Source: Sphingomonas pseudosanguinis
Lineage (GTDB): Bacteria > Pseudomonadota > Alphaproteobacteria > Sphingomonadales > Sphingomonadaceae
Reading direction: 5' to 3'
Assembly (NCBI RefSeq): GCF_014196255.1
Contig: NZ_JACIDH010000003.1
Span: forward strand, 148,486-212,485
Length of the DNA: 64,000 nt
Shown: positions 25,910 through 35,452 of the stretch, piece by piece
Numbering within the stretch: the first letter of the stretch is position 1
How the letters are laid out: every line of letters starts with the position of its first letter
Notes under the pieces: generated by a model
The model's database searches: none
The model's input: the letters and a program-made list of their open reading frames with translations, nothing else
What the model was told of the DNA's origin: nothing
Made by a program: the position numbers and the translations under genes

Positions 25910-26487
25910 GACGGATAGGGAAAGGCGATCCGCCAGCTGCGCTCGCCGACCCGCTCCAGCACGCCCGCCATGTCGCGCGCGCGGTCCTGGCCATAGGCAT
26001 AGGATCGCTCCTCGTCCCCCAGCATCAGCGTGCCCAGGAAGATGCTGCGCGCATCGGTGTCGGGGTAGAGGCGCCCCGTCAGCCGCTGCGATCCGGTCAG
26101 CTTCACCAGCTGCTTGCCGCCGTCCGACACGCGGCACCGGAAATAGGGATAGGCGACATAGGTCAGCGTGCCGCGCCCCTGCGATCCCAGCTTGATCGTG
26201 CGACATCGGTAATCGCCATCGGGTAGCCCGGGCTCGGCGATCGAACGGTCGGGATTGACCAGTTCGCCCAGCGCCGCGACGTCCGTTGCCCAGCCGCCGG
26301 CCCGTGCCTGGCGCAGCCCCTTCATCCACGCGTCGCGCCAGTTGCGCAGCCGCAGCCGATCCTCCTCGGTCGCGGCGCGTCGCCAGTCGACCGCCTCCGC
26401 CTGCCGCCGCGCGGCATGGGCGATCCCCGTCCCGCCGGCCGTAAGCCCCAGCATCAGCACCAGCGAGCAGCGCTTGCCCCCGCGCAT
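25816..26487 (-). CDS. DUF4893-like secreted protein
   Basis: A 223-residue protein with a signal peptide (MRGGKRCSLVLMLGLTAGG to AHA) and a DUF4893-type domain: DWRRAATEEDRLRLRNWRDAW, LPDGDYRCRTIKLG, YPYFRCRV and SQRLTGRLYPD. Function unknown, probably periplasmic. Its ATG overlaps by one base the stop of the SDR gene (TGATG), so they are coupled. The Gly/Ala-rich C-terminal tail overlaps the convergent gene. Confidence 0.8.
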   Translation of the reverse strand: MRGGKRCSLVLMLGLTAGGTGIAHAARRQAEAVDWRRAATEEDRLRLRNWRDAWMKGLRQARAGGWATDVAALGELVNPDRSIAEPGLPDGDYRCRTIKLGSQGRGTLTYVAYPYFRCRVSDGGKQLVKLTGSQRLTGRLYPDTDARSIFLGTLMLGDEERSYAYGQDRARDMAGVLERVGERSWRIAFPYPSYESILDVVELVADEGTAGVGAGGTAGASGT

Positions 26488-27272
26488 CACTGCGCCGTCC
26501 AGCCGCCATCGACCGACAGATTGGCGCCGGTGATCGCCTTGGCCTCGTCCCGGCACAGGAACAGCGCCAGCGCCGCGACCTGTTCGATGGTGACGAACTC
26601 CTTGGTCGGCTGCGCCTTCAGCAGCACATCCTCGATCACCTGATCGCGGGTCAGCCCGCGCGACTTCATCGTATCGGGAATCTGGTTCTCGACCAACGGC
26701 GTCCAGACATAGCCGGGCGAGATGCAATTGGCGGTGATGCCATCGGTCGCCACCTCCAGCGCCACCGTCTTGGTGATGCCGACGACGCCGTGCTTGGCCG
26801 CGACATAGGCCGACTTGTTGGGGCTGGCGACCAGGCTGTGCGCCGAGGCGGTGGTGATGATCCGGCCCCAGCCCTTCGTCCGCATATGCGGGATGGCGGC
26901 GCGCATCATGTGCCAGGCCGAGGACAGGTTGATCGCGATGATCGCGTCCCATTTCTCGACCGGGAATTCGGTGATCGGCGCGACATGCTGGATACCGGCA
27001 TTGTTGATGACGATGTCGACAGAGCCGGTTTCCCTGGCCGCACGGTCGATCATCGCTGCGATTTCGTCCGGCCGGGTCATGTCGGCGGGGTCGTAGAGCG
27101 CGGCGGCGCCACTCGCCTGTTCCAGCGCGGCGCGGTTCGCCTCGATCGCATCCGCATCGCCGAAGCCGTTCAGCATCACGGCCGCTCCCTCCGCCGCCAG
27201 CGCCTTGGCATAGGCCAGGCCGATGCCCGAGGTGGAACCAGAGATCACCGCGGTCTTGCCCTTCAGGAACAT
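26487..27272 (-). CDS. 3-hydroxybutyrate dehydrogenase-like SDR
   Basis: A 261-residue short-chain dehydrogenase. The NAD motif is SGSTSGIGLAYAKAL, the NNAG motif is VINNAGIQHVAP, the catalytic Ser/Tyr/Lys are in TTASAHSLVASPNKSAYVAAK, and CISPGYVWTPLVENQIPD is characteristic of D-3-hydroxybutyrate dehydrogenase. The enzyme interconverts 3-hydroxybutyrate and acetoacetate in PHB turnover. AAGGAG six bases before ATG 27272 sets the start. Coupled to the DUF4893 gene. Confidence 0.88.
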   Translation of the reverse strand: MFLKGKTAVISGSTSGIGLAYAKALAAEGAAVMLNGFGDADAIEANRAALEQASGAAALYDPADMTRPDEIAAMIDRAARETGSVDIVINNAGIQHVAPITEFPVEKWDAIIAINLSSAWHMMRAAIPHMRTKGWGRIITTASAHSLVASPNKSAYVAAKHGVVGITKTVALEVATDGITANCISPGYVWTPLVENQIPDTMKSRGLTRDQVIEDVLLKAQPTKEFVTIEQVAALALFLCRDEAKAITGANLSVDGGWTAQ

Positions 27273-27396
27273 GCGCTTCTCCTTGATATGCGCCGCACCA
27301 TGCGGCCTGGCATCCGCGCGTGCAACCGCCGGAAGGGCTTGCGGGTTCAACGAACCAGACCCGATAGGTGGGCGAGGACGAAAGGGGTGATGTGCC

Positions 27397-28299
27397 ATGC
27401 GGCTCGACGATTATGACAACGACATCAATGTCGGCGAGGCGCAGGGTGGCGGCGGCTTCGGCGGTGGCGGCGGCGGGCTGCTCTTCGGCCTGTTGCCGCT
27501 GATCGGCAGCCGGTTCGGCTGTGGCGGCATCGTCGTCGTCCTGATCATCCTCGCGGTCCTCGGCATGAACCCGCTGGGACTGTTGACCGGTGGCGGCTCC
27601 AGCAACGCGCCCGTCACGCGGACCGCGGGGTCGAGCGAAGGCGGAAATGTGCGGCAGGTCTGCGAAGCCTCGCCCGAACGCCGCGAGACCTGTCAGGCGT
27701 TCAGCAACGCCCAGAACACCTGGGAAAAGATCTTCGCCGAGTCCGGCCAGCGCTTCTCGCCGCCGGGGCTGCGCTTCTTCACCGGCTCGGGCCAGTCGGG
27801 CTGCGGCGCAGCGCAGGCGGCGATGGGGCCCTTCTACTGCCCGACCGACAGCAGCATCTATCTCGACACCAGCTTCTTCGACGAACTCGCCAACCGCTTT
27901 GGCGCGAAAGGCGATTTCGCCCGCTATTATATTGTCGCGCACGAGTTCGGCCATCACATCCAGAATCTGCTCGGCACGTCGGATCAGGTGCGGCGCGCAC
28001 AGCAGGCGGCGGGTCAGGCGGAGGGCAATGCCCTGTCGGTGCGGCTGGAGCTGCAGGCGGATTGCTATGCCGGCGTCTGGGCCGCGCGCAATCGCGACCG
28101 TCTGGAGCCCGGCGACGTGCAGGAAGGCATGACCGCCGCGCAGGCGATCGGCGACGATACGCTCCAGCGCGAGGCCTCCGGCCGCGTGGTGCCCGACAGC
28201 TTCACCCATGGCACCTCGGAACAGCGGATGCGCTGGCTGCGGCGGGGCATCGAGACGGGTGATCCGGCCCAGTGCAACACCTTCTCAGGCGCGATCTGA
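27397..28299 (+). CDS. Neutral zinc metallopeptidase (YpfJ family)
   Basis: A 300-residue membrane-anchored protein: an N-terminal Gly-rich cytoplasmic stretch, one transmembrane helix near residues 45-65, then a large domain with the zinc motif VAHEFGHHIQNLLG and a downstream acidic ligand region LELQADCYAGVWA. This is the layout of the YpfJ-type putative metalloproteases of unknown substrate. The C-terminal half faces the periplasm. AAAGGGG before the ATG supports the start. Divergent from the SDR gene. Confidence 0.9.
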   Translation: MRLDDYDNDINVGEAQGGGGFGGGGGGLLFGLLPLIGSRFGCGGIVVVLIILAVLGMNPLGLLTGGGSSNAPVTRTAGSSEGGNVRQVCEASPERRETCQAFSNAQNTWEKIFAESGQRFSPPGLRFFTGSGQSGCGAAQAAMGPFYCPTDSSIYLDTSFFDELANRFGAKGDFARYYIVAHEFGHHIQNLLGTSDQVRRAQQAAGQAEGNALSVRLELQADCYAGVWAARNRDRLEPGDVQEGMTAAQAIGDDTLQREASGRVVPDSFTHGTSEQRMRWLRRGIETGDPAQCNTFSGAI

Positions 28300-28309
28300 A
28301 CGGATTGAT

Positions 28310-28437
28310 CCTCCCCTCATAGGGGAGGTGGCAGGCCGAAGGCCTGACGGAGGGGTGTCCCGGTTCGCGAGGAAACAGATCCTCACCACCGGCGACACCC
28401 CCCACCATGCCGCGCATGCCCCCCTCACAGGGGAGGA
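28310..28437. repeat. Family A palindromic repeat, copy 2
   Basis: Starts CCTCCCCTCATAGGGGAGG and ends CCCCTCACAGGGGAGGA, with the same inner GGCCGAAGGCC hairpin as copy 1. Lies between two convergent genes where it may end both transcripts. Confidence 0.85.
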
Positions 28438-28443
28438 AGGCGG

Positions 28444-29427
28444 TTACAGCTTGACGAGCATTTTGCCCTTGTTGCCGCCGGAGAACAGCGCCAGGAACGC
28501 CTCGGGGGTCTTGTCCAGTCCTTCGAACACCGTCTCCTCGCGCTTCAGCTTACCCTCTGCCAGCATCGCGGCCATGTCGCGATAAAAGCCCTCATGGTCC
28601 TTGAAGTCGGACACGATGAAGCCCTGAATCCGCACGCGATTGCCGATCAGGCGGGCGAGATATTTCAGGCTGGTCGGCTTGGCGTCGTTATAGACGTCGA
28701 TCATCCCGCAAATCGCGAAGCGCGCGCCCGGATTGGCATGGGCGAGCGCGGCGTCGAGATGATCGCCGCCGACATTGTCGAAATAGACGTCGATCCCATC
28801 GGGGGCGACCTGCCCCAGCGCCTCGGCGACGGGTGTGCCGCTCTTATAGTCGATGACCGCATCGGCCCCCAGCTGGCGCACCCATTCGACCTTTTCGGCG
28901 CCGCCCGCCGATCCGATCACGGTCATGCCCTTGGCCTTGGCGATCTGCACGACCGTCGAGCCGACCGCACCCGCTGCCGCCGAGACGAACACCGTGTCGC
29001 CCGGCTTGGCCTCGGCAACATGGAGCAGGCCGTAATAGGCGGTCATGCCGGGCATGCCGAACTGGCCCAGAAACGCCTGCGGATCGGCCTTGATGTCGGG
29101 CAGCGGCTGGACATGCTGCGCGGGTAGCACCGCCTCGTCGCGCCAGCCGGCCATATGGCTGACCATGGTGCCGACCGCGATGCCATCCGCCTTGCTCTCG
29201 ACCACCTCGCCGATCGCGCCGCCCTGCATCGGCTCGCCGAGCTGGAACGGGGGCACATAACTCTTCGTGTCGTTCATTCGCCCGCGCATATAGGGGTCGA
29301 CCGACAGCCAGCGATTGACGACGCGCACCTGCCCCTCGGCAAGATCGGGCAGCGTTTGCTCGACCAGCGCGAAGTCGGTGTCGACGGGCAGCCCCTTGGG
29401 GCGCGCGGCCAGGGTCCAGGCCTTCAT
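28444..29427 (-). CDS. NADP-dependent oxidoreductase (MDR, zinc-free)
   Basis: A 327-residue medium-chain reductase of the leukotriene B4 dehydrogenase / curcumin reductase group. It has VDPYMRGRMNDTKSY near the N-terminus, the cofactor motif SAAAGAVGSTVVQIAKAKG, and VYFDNVGGDHLDAAL. No structural zinc cysteines are seen, as expected. Members reduce alpha,beta-unsaturated carbonyls. Separate from neighbours by repeats on one side and a hairpin on the other. Confidence 0.9.
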   Translation of the reverse strand: MKAWTLAARPKGLPVDTDFALVEQTLPDLAEGQVRVVNRWLSVDPYMRGRMNDTKSYVPPFQLGEPMQGGAIGEVVESKADGIAVGTMVSHMAGWRDEAVLPAQHVQPLPDIKADPQAFLGQFGMPGMTAYYGLLHVAEAKPGDTVFVSAAAGAVGSTVVQIAKAKGMTVIGSAGGAEKVEWVRQLGADAVIDYKSGTPVAEALGQVAPDGIDVYFDNVGGDHLDAALAHANPGARFAICGMIDVYNDAKPTSLKYLARLIGNRVRIQGFIVSDFKDHEGFYRDMAAMLAEGKLKREETVFEGLDKTPEAFLALFSGGNKGKMLVKL

Positions 29428-29464
29428 ATAATTGTCCTCTTCGTTACAATATTCGTAAATGGGA

Positions 29465-29495
29465 AAGGGCCCGGGTGTTGTCCACCCGAGCCCTT
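29465..29495. terminator. Hairpin after the DUF2171 gene
   Basis: Stem AAGGGCCCGGGTG / CACCCGAGCCCTT with one mismatch and a five-base loop. On the minus strand it follows the stop of the DUF2171 gene by 34 bp; the T-run is short (TTT), so termination strength is uncertain. Confidence 0.6.
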
Positions 29496-29528
29496 CCCTG
29501 TCGTCATCGATGGCGACGAGCCGTGCGA

Positions 29529-30776
29529 TCAGTAACCGCGATTGGTGTCCGACGCGCTGCCGGTCGTGGTCGTGCCGGTGGTGCCGGTCGTCCCCGTGGT
29601 GCTCGACGTGCTGCCCGTGGTGGACGTGCCGGTCGTGGTCGAACCGGTGCCGGTAGTCGAACCGGTCTGGCCATAGCTGTTCGACTGGCCGTAGCTGTTC
29701 GACGACTGGCCATAGCGGTTGCCACGGTCGTCATTGGTGCGGTCGCCGAACATGGCGCGCGCATTCTCTTCCTCGCGCCACTGGGCCTTGGCTTCGTCGG
29801 CGGTCTTGGTCAGCGTGACCTTGTCATCGACCGACTTCAGCCAGCGCGACGGGATCGAGTGGTGCTGGCCACCCGCGTCGCGGTCGTTCTTGGTCAGCAG
29901 GATGCGATCGCCGCGCAGCTTGTCGACGGTGCCGACATGGCTGCCGTCCGAACCGACGACCTCCTGATGCTCCTTCACCTTGTTCAGCAGGTCGCGCTGG
30001 CCCTGACGCTCGGTGCGCCAGCTGCTGAACTCGTTCTGGAACTTGGTGCGGTTCTCGCTGCGATATTCATCATAATCGCGGTCGAGCGCGGCAATCTGGC
30101 CCGAGCGCCAGTCGTTATAATGATGGTCCTGCTCCGCGTAATAACGCTCGTCATAGCGGGCATCGGCCTCGCGACGGCGCTCCGCCTCCTCGTCGCCGAA
30201 CCACGAACGGACTTCGTCCCCGGCGCGCGCAAAGAAGCCGCGATCCTCATAGTCATAGCCCTGCGGCTGACGGCCATAATCGCCGCGCTGGCCCTGCTGA
30301 CCCTGACGGCCATAGTCGCGGTTCTGGCGATCGTCGCGGCCATAGCGGTCGCCGGTATAGCCATAACCGCGCGACGAATTGCCGTAGCTCGAAGTGCGGT
30401 TGTCGTCGCGGTCATAGTCGCGGTCGCTGCGGTAATCGCGGCCATAGTCGCGCTCGCCGCGATAGCCGGTGTAACCGCCCGAGCGGCCTTCGCCGTAACG
30501 GCCCTCATAGGCGCGGCCGCCGAAATCCTGACGCCCCCGGTTCAGCGAGTCGCGGTTGCCATAGCCCTGATAGCCATAGTCGCGTGCGCCATAACCGCGG
30601 CGGTCATCGTTGCGGCTGCCATAACGGTCGTCGTCGCGATCGCGATCGAAGGCGCCCGCCGCTTCATAATTGCGCGCGCTGGAATAGGTATAGTCACGGC
30701 CCGAGCCGTAGTCGCGGCCATAGTCGAAGTCGCGGTCGCCCCGATTGGCGTCGCGGGAATAGCGATCATAAGCCAT
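29529..30776 (-). CDS. Arg/Tyr/Gly/Asp-rich protein with DUF2171 domain
   Basis: A 415-residue protein in three parts. Residues 1-190 are low complexity, with repeated RDYGRDY, YGR and DRY units. Residues about 190-265 form a charged helical region with FFARAGDEVRSWFGDEEAER. Residues about 265-330 match DUF2171, a PRC-barrel-like fold (VVGSDGSHVGTVDKLRGDRI). The tail is almost only Gly, Ser and Thr (SSTTGTTGTTGTT). Such disordered, arginine/tyrosine-rich sequence is rare in bacteria and hints at condensate formation or surface/DNA binding; no function is established. It is in a single-gene unit ended by a hairpin. Confidence 0.8.
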   Translation of the reverse strand: MAYDRYSRDANRGDRDFDYGRDYGSGRDYTYSSARNYEAAGAFDRDRDDDRYGSRNDDRRGYGARDYGYQGYGNRDSLNRGRQDFGGRAYEGRYGEGRSGGYTGYRGERDYGRDYRSDRDYDRDDNRTSSYGNSSRGYGYTGDRYGRDDRQNRDYGRQGQQGQRGDYGRQPQGYDYEDRGFFARAGDEVRSWFGDEEAERRREADARYDERYYAEQDHHYNDWRSGQIAALDRDYDEYRSENRTKFQNEFSSWRTERQGQRDLLNKVKEHQEVVGSDGSHVGTVDKLRGDRILLTKNDRDAGGQHHSIPSRWLKSVDDKVTLTKTADEAKAQWREEENARAMFGDRTNDDRGNRYGQSSNSYGQSNSYGQTGSTTGTGSTTTGTSTTGSTSSTTGTTGTTGTTTTGSASDTNRGY

Positions 30777-31022
30777 CCATATTCTCCTGAATTCCGGTCC
30801 TGCGGGGGCCAGGGTCGCTCACCGGCGCCTGTACCGTCCGAGCGTTTCAATGAGGCAGATCAAGACATTGTTCCGTGGCCGATGCGGTGCGCACGACGGA
30901 ATGCGCCACCCGACAGGCCGAAGGAGTCGGAAAAATTTTTGAGCGATGGCATCGAACCGGTGTTGCGTCGCCCCGGATCACCGGCTAATGGCGTCGCTCC
31001 CGATCATGATCGGGCACGGGGC
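30777..31022. other. Intergenic stretch before tRNA-Ala
   Basis: About 246 bp between the DUF2171 start and tRNA-Ala. It must hold promoters for both; I see no repeat or open frame worth reporting. Confidence 0.4.
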
Positions 31023-31098
31023 GGGGCTGTAGCTCAGATGGGAGAGCGCTGCAATCGCACTGCAGAGGTCAGGGGTTCGATTCCCCTCAGCTCCACCA
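31023..31098 (+). tRNA. tRNA-Ala (anticodon CGC)
   Basis: A 76-nt cloverleaf: acceptor GGGGCTG pairing with CAGCTCC (one G-T), D-arm TAGCTCAGATGGGAGA, anticodon stem CTGCA/TGCAG enclosing ATCGCAC, T-arm GGGGTTCGATTCCCC, and an encoded CCA end. The anticodon CGC reads codon GCG. Confidence 0.96.
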
Positions 31099-31201
31099 CC
31101 CCGCCTATCTCCCGACATCGCCGATCCGACATGAAGCCCGCCAATCATGCCATCATCGCGCGCGGCTTGCCCGACCGGCGGCTTTGCGCGTTAAGCGGGC
31201 G

Positions 31202-31975
31202 ATGAACGACGATCCCGCCATCCCGGATGCGATCCCCGCCGCCAGTCTGATCCTGATACGCGACGGCATGGACCCGGGCGACCCGCCCGAGATATTGATG
31301 GTGCAGCGGGGTGCGACGCTCGCCTTTCTGGGCGGCGCGATGGTCTTTCCCGGCGGGCGCGTCGACCCCGCCGATCATGCGCTGGTCCCCCATGACGATC
31401 CCGATCCCGCCGACACCGCCGCGCAGATCGCCGCCATTCGCGAGACGATCGAGGAGGTCGGCCTGGCGGTCGGCCTCTCCCCCACCCCGGATGCCGCGAC
31501 GCGCGCGGCGCTATGCGAGGGGGTGCGACAGGGCCGGGCGTTGGCGGACGTGCTGCGTGACCACGACCTGACGATCGATACCGCCGCCCTAATCCCGTTC
31601 GCGCGCTGGTGCCCCGAACATAGTCCCGTCCGCCGCTTCGACGCGCGCTTCTATCTCGCCTGGATCGACCGCGACCGGTCCGAGACCAGGATCGACGGCA
31701 GCGAGACGGTCGATGCGCGGTGGCTTCCCGCCGCATCGGCGCTGGCACAGGCAGACGCGGGTCGGATGCGGATCATCTTTCCCACGCGCCGCACGCTGGA
31801 GCGGCTGGCGCTCTACCAAAGCTTCGCCGCTGCGGCCGCCGATGCCGGAGCATGGCCGGTGCGGCGGATCATCCCGTTTCTGGCCGATCGCGACGGTGTG
31901 CCGTCGATCTGCATCCCTGACGATCTGGGCTTTCCGGTGACGGCGGAAGCTGCGTCGCAGGCCGAGCGCGGCTGA
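31202..31975 (+). CDS. Nudix hydrolase
   Basis: A 257-residue protein of the larger NUDT19-like group. The Nudix box is split by an insert: GGAMVFPGGRVDPADHAL is separated from AAIRETIEEVGLAVG, which holds the REUxEExGU core. These enzymes hydrolyse nucleoside diphosphates linked to another group, often CoA derivatives. ATG 31202 is preferred over an upstream TTG. Its stop overlaps the next ATG by one base (TGATG), so the two are coupled. Confidence 0.87.
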   Translation: MNDDPAIPDAIPAASLILIRDGMDPGDPPEILMVQRGATLAFLGGAMVFPGGRVDPADHALVPHDDPDPADTAAQIAAIRETIEEVGLAVGLSPTPDAATRAALCEGVRQGRALADVLRDHDLTIDTAALIPFARWCPEHSPVRRFDARFYLAWIDRDRSETRIDGSETVDARWLPAASALAQADAGRMRIIFPTRRTLERLALYQSFAAAAADAGAWPVRRIIPFLADRDGVPSICIPDDLGFPVTAEAASQAERG

Positions 31976-32706
31976 TGCACGGGCTTCGCCACGGCGTCCG
32001 CCTCCTGGTCGGCATCGTCGTCGTCGCGACGCTGGCGCTGCTGCTCTGGGGCCTGAGCCGGCAAAGGCCGCAGGACGTGCCCTGGGCACCGCTCGACCTC
32101 GGCCAACCGGTGGGCATGTCGACCGGGCGCAAGCTGACGGCGCTCACCCAGGATCGCGAGCAATGCATGGCGCTGCTCGACCGAGCGGGCATCCGCTACA
32201 ATCCCCTGCCGACGCGACGTGATGGCGCACAATGCGGCTATGACGATGCCGTGCGGTTCGCCGACGGCGGCGCGCAGGCCATCGCCTATCGCCCGGCCTC
32301 GCTCGGCGTATCCTGTCCGGTCGCCGCCTCGCTGGCGCTATGGGAGTGGAATGGCGTGCAGAGCGCCGCCCGCGAATTGCTGGGGTCCGAGGTCGTCCGG
32401 ATCGATCATCTCGGCAGCTATAATTGCCGACGGATCAGCGGGCGCAGCACGGGCGATTGGAGCGAACATGCCCGCGCCAATGCCGTCGACATCGCCGGTT
32501 TCGGCTTGCGCGATGGCCGCCGGATCAGCGTGTTGCGCGACTGGTCGGACAGCGGCGCCAAGGGCCGGTTCCTGCGCCGTGTCCGCGACTCGGCCTGCGA
32601 GCTGTTCGCGACGACCCTGTCGCCCGATTACAACGCCGCACATGCCGATCACCTCCATCTCGATCAGGCCTATCGCGGCCCGATGGGATGGCGCGCCTGC
32701 CGATGA
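31975..32706 (+). CDS. Extensin-like C-terminal domain protein
   Basis: A 243-residue protein with one N-terminal membrane helix (LLVGIVVVATLALLLWGL) and a periplasmic extensin-like C domain. Conserved points are QCMALLDRAGIRYNPLP, the paired Cys residues in SCPVAASLALWEW and YNCRRISG, and putative metal ligands in SEHARANAVDIAGF and AHADHLHLDQ. The domain is related to D,D-peptidases such as VanY, so a cell-wall role is possible. Coupled to the Nudix gene. Confidence 0.88.
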   Translation: MHGLRHGVRLLVGIVVVATLALLLWGLSRQRPQDVPWAPLDLGQPVGMSTGRKLTALTQDREQCMALLDRAGIRYNPLPTRRDGAQCGYDDAVRFADGGAQAIAYRPASLGVSCPVAASLALWEWNGVQSAARELLGSEVVRIDHLGSYNCRRISGRSTGDWSEHARANAVDIAGFGLRDGRRISVLRDWSDSGAKGRFLRRVRDSACELFATTLSPDYNAAHADHLHLDQAYRGPMGWRACR

Positions 32707-32762
32707 CTTGACCGGTAATCCTGGCGGTGACGAGGCCCCCCCGGCCCGTCACCGGCCCGGGA

Positions 32763-33320
32763 TCAGCTGGCCAGCGAGGTGCCGTTCGTGTCGACCTTTT
32801 CGACCCAGTGCGGAAAGAAGGCCGGCTGGCGGCTCGACCAGCCGGCGGCAGTGGCCGCCGCTTCGCTGATCGACTGGAGCAGCTGGCGACGCAGTTCGGG
32901 ATGCAGATGCGGCAGCGCCGCCGCCGCGCAGAACAGCGAGGGCAGCCACGGCCGCACTTCGGCCCCGATCAGCCGTTCATAGAGGAAGCGAAAGGCCGAG
33001 AAGCTGGTCAGACGCCCCTGCCCCAGATCGAACGCCGCGATCATCACCGCCGGCGCCAGAAAGGGTTCAAGCGATTCGAGACCGCTGTCGATCGGAATAT
33101 GGTGCCGCACCTCGGGCAGGTTGCGATACAGACGCGCCTGCGCGCGGATGCTCGCGGCCTCGACGACATCGCGCGACCAGCGGGTCATCGCATCGTCGCG
33201 GTCCAGCCCGATATCGAGCGAGCGGCGGATATAACGCTGCGTCGATGCCGAGAAGCTCGCAAATTCCTTCATTTCGGCCAGGGTCATCGCACCTTCGGCT
33301 GGCCTGTTCTTCGATCCCAT
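32763..33320 (-). CDS. Hypothetical helical protein, 185 residues
   Basis: I do not recognise it. It is soluble, helical, without a signal peptide, with a hydrophobic middle (FLAPAVMIAAFDLG) and a Trp/Phe-containing tail (AFFPHWVEKVD). The proposed ATG at 33320 could be replaced by ATG at 33287 or 33272, and the gene is flanked by non-coding sequence on both sides. Expression and function are unknown. Confidence 0.65.
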   Translation of the reverse strand: MGSKNRPAEGAMTLAEMKEFASFSASTQRYIRRSLDIGLDRDDAMTRWSRDVVEAASIRAQARLYRNLPEVRHHIPIDSGLESLEPFLAPAVMIAAFDLGQGRLTSFSAFRFLYERLIGAEVRPWLPSLFCAAAALPHLHPELRRQLLQSISEAAATAAGWSSRQPAFFPHWVEKVDTNGTSLAS

Positions 33321-33427
33321 ATCGTCACCCCACCCATTGGTTGAACGCGCCCAGCTTACGCCAAGTTGGTTAACGCAAGGCTGAACGCGTCAGGGACAGA
33401 CGATCATGAAACGCGCCGCACCGCAAC

Positions 33428-33462
33428 ATTGGTTGCGACGAACCGCTGTCGTCGCAACCAAT
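33428..33462. other. 13-bp perfect stem-loop
   Basis: ATTGGTTGCGACG and CGTCGCAACCAAT pair without mismatch around a nine-base loop. There is no T-run on either strand, so it is not a typical terminator. It lies between two minus-strand genes, downstream of the gene at 33501-33788. Confidence 0.7.
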
Positions 33463-33500
33463 TACGAGCCTAAAGCGGCTTCGCGGCAACTTTCATGCGC

Positions 33501-33788
33501 TCAGCGCTCGTCCTTGTCGTAACCCGAGGACGGTGCCGGATCGCTGCGCCCCGGCTGGATGATCGAAACCGGATCGCTGGCGTCCATCGTCTCGTCCAGG
33601 CTTTCGTCGAGCTGCGCGTCGACATCCTCGGGATTGCCTTCGATCTCGTCGGTGATCGCCTCGTCCTGGCCGGCATCCTGCTCGGGCTGTTGGCTGGGCT
33701 GGCCCGGCCGGTTGCCTTCCTCGGCCTTGGCGCCGCCGGGCGCTACCGAAACGCTGTCCAGCGCGCGATCGTCGATGCTGTCATTCAT
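33501..33788 (-). CDS. Small acidic hypothetical protein
   Basis: A 95-residue strongly acidic protein (DEAITDEIEGNPEDVDAQL), with no hydrophobic segment, so probably disordered. A GGGGAAG site precedes the ATG at 33788. No family recognised. It is downstream of the transglutaminase-like gene on the same strand with a 61-bp gap. Confidence 0.6.
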   Translation of the reverse strand: MNDSIDDRALDSVSVAPGGAKAEEGNRPGQPSQQPEQDAGQDEAITDEIEGNPEDVDAQLDESLDETMDASDPVSIIQPGRSDPAPSSGYDKDER

Positions 33789-33849
33789 GGCACTTCCCCA
33801 TCTCAGTGGACAGGATCAACGAGCCACCCCGCGCAACCGTTCCTGCCCG

Positions 33850-34629
33850 TCAGTCGAGCCGGTCGACGCGCACGCTCTGTTCGCACAGCTGCGCTTCGCC
33901 GAAGATGGTCATGAAGGCGATGTCGGTCGCGTCACGCCCCACCCCGACCAGCGCGATCTCGTCGGCGCGCGCCATGCCGGTCGCATCGACCAGATGCCAG
34001 CGGCCATCGAGCCACAATTCAGCCACCGCATGAAAATCGGGCGGATCGACGCCCGGCGCATAGGCCGAGACGCAGCGCGCCGGAATCTCCGCCGCCCGCG
34101 CCAGTGCGACCAGCAGATGGGCATAGTCGCGACACACGCCGGTGCGCGAGGCGAAGGTGTCGAGCGCGGTCGTCACGCCTTGCGAGCTGCCCGCGCGATA
34201 GGTCATCCGGGTCGCCACCCAATCGACCAGCGCGGCGGCCAGCGCACCGCCGGACAGCCCGCCGAAGCGCGCGCGGACGAAGCCCTCCAGCTTGTCCGAC
34301 TCGCAATAACGGCTGGGCAGCAGATAGGGGATCAGGACACCCGGCATCGCGCGGGCCGGCGTCGCCGGCAGGACGTGCAGGTCATGGACCGGACGGTCGA
34401 TCACGACGATCGCCTTGTACCGGGCGGACAGGGCGTGGTCGGCGCGGACCCAGCAGCGCTGGCCGATGCCGTCCTCGCCCGGCACCGCCGTGACGCCGTG
34501 ATCGGACCAGATGGTCAGCGACTGTTCCTCCAGCCACTGGTCGGCCATCGCCGCTGCCTCGATCTGCAGCAATATGTCCGCCGGTGCGGTCAGCGTATAA
34601 TCCAGCGACACTTCGATCGACAGCCGCAT
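33850..34629 (-). CDS. Transglutaminase-like family protein
   Basis: A 259-residue bacterial transglutaminase-like protein with the N-terminal beta region and the papain-like triad: Cys in TGVCRDYAHLLVALARA, His in PPDFHAVAELWL and Asp in LVDATGMA. There is no signal peptide, so it is cytoplasmic. Many relatives may be proteases or amidases rather than crosslinkers. ATG 34629 is adjacent to an in-frame GTG; either may be used. Confidence 0.88.
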   Translation of the reverse strand: MRLSIEVSLDYTLTAPADILLQIEAAAMADQWLEEQSLTIWSDHGVTAVPGEDGIGQRCWVRADHALSARYKAIVVIDRPVHDLHVLPATPARAMPGVLIPYLLPSRYCESDKLEGFVRARFGGLSGGALAAALVDWVATRMTYRAGSSQGVTTALDTFASRTGVCRDYAHLLVALARAAEIPARCVSAYAPGVDPPDFHAVAELWLDGRWHLVDATGMARADEIALVGVGRDATDIAFMTIFGEAQLCEQSVRVDRLD

Positions 34630-34652
34630 CACATCATCCCGTCATAGCAAAA

Positions 34653-34684
34653 GGGCCTGGCGGATTGTCCGCCAGGCCCTGAAA
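34653..34684 (-). terminator. Terminator of the Bax-inhibitor-1 gene
   Basis: Read on the minus strand it is GGGCCTGGCGG, loop ACAAT, CCGCCAGGCCC, then TTTT. It follows the BI-1 stop codon by about 25 bp. Confidence 0.85.
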
Positions 34685-34705
34685 GATACTCATAGTCGCT
34701 GTGCG

Positions 34706-35452
<747 letters not shown>

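Noticed and set aside
25816..28209. A continuous 797-residue minus-strand frame
   Set aside because: It joins the DUF4893 gene to shadows of the SDR and metallopeptidase genes; only the part from 26487 has a signal peptide and family sequence.
29475..31205. A 576-residue plus-strand frame opposite the DUF2171 gene
   Set aside because: Highly repetitive Val/Ala/Ile sequence mirrors the RDY repeats on the other strand and it runs through tRNA-Ala.
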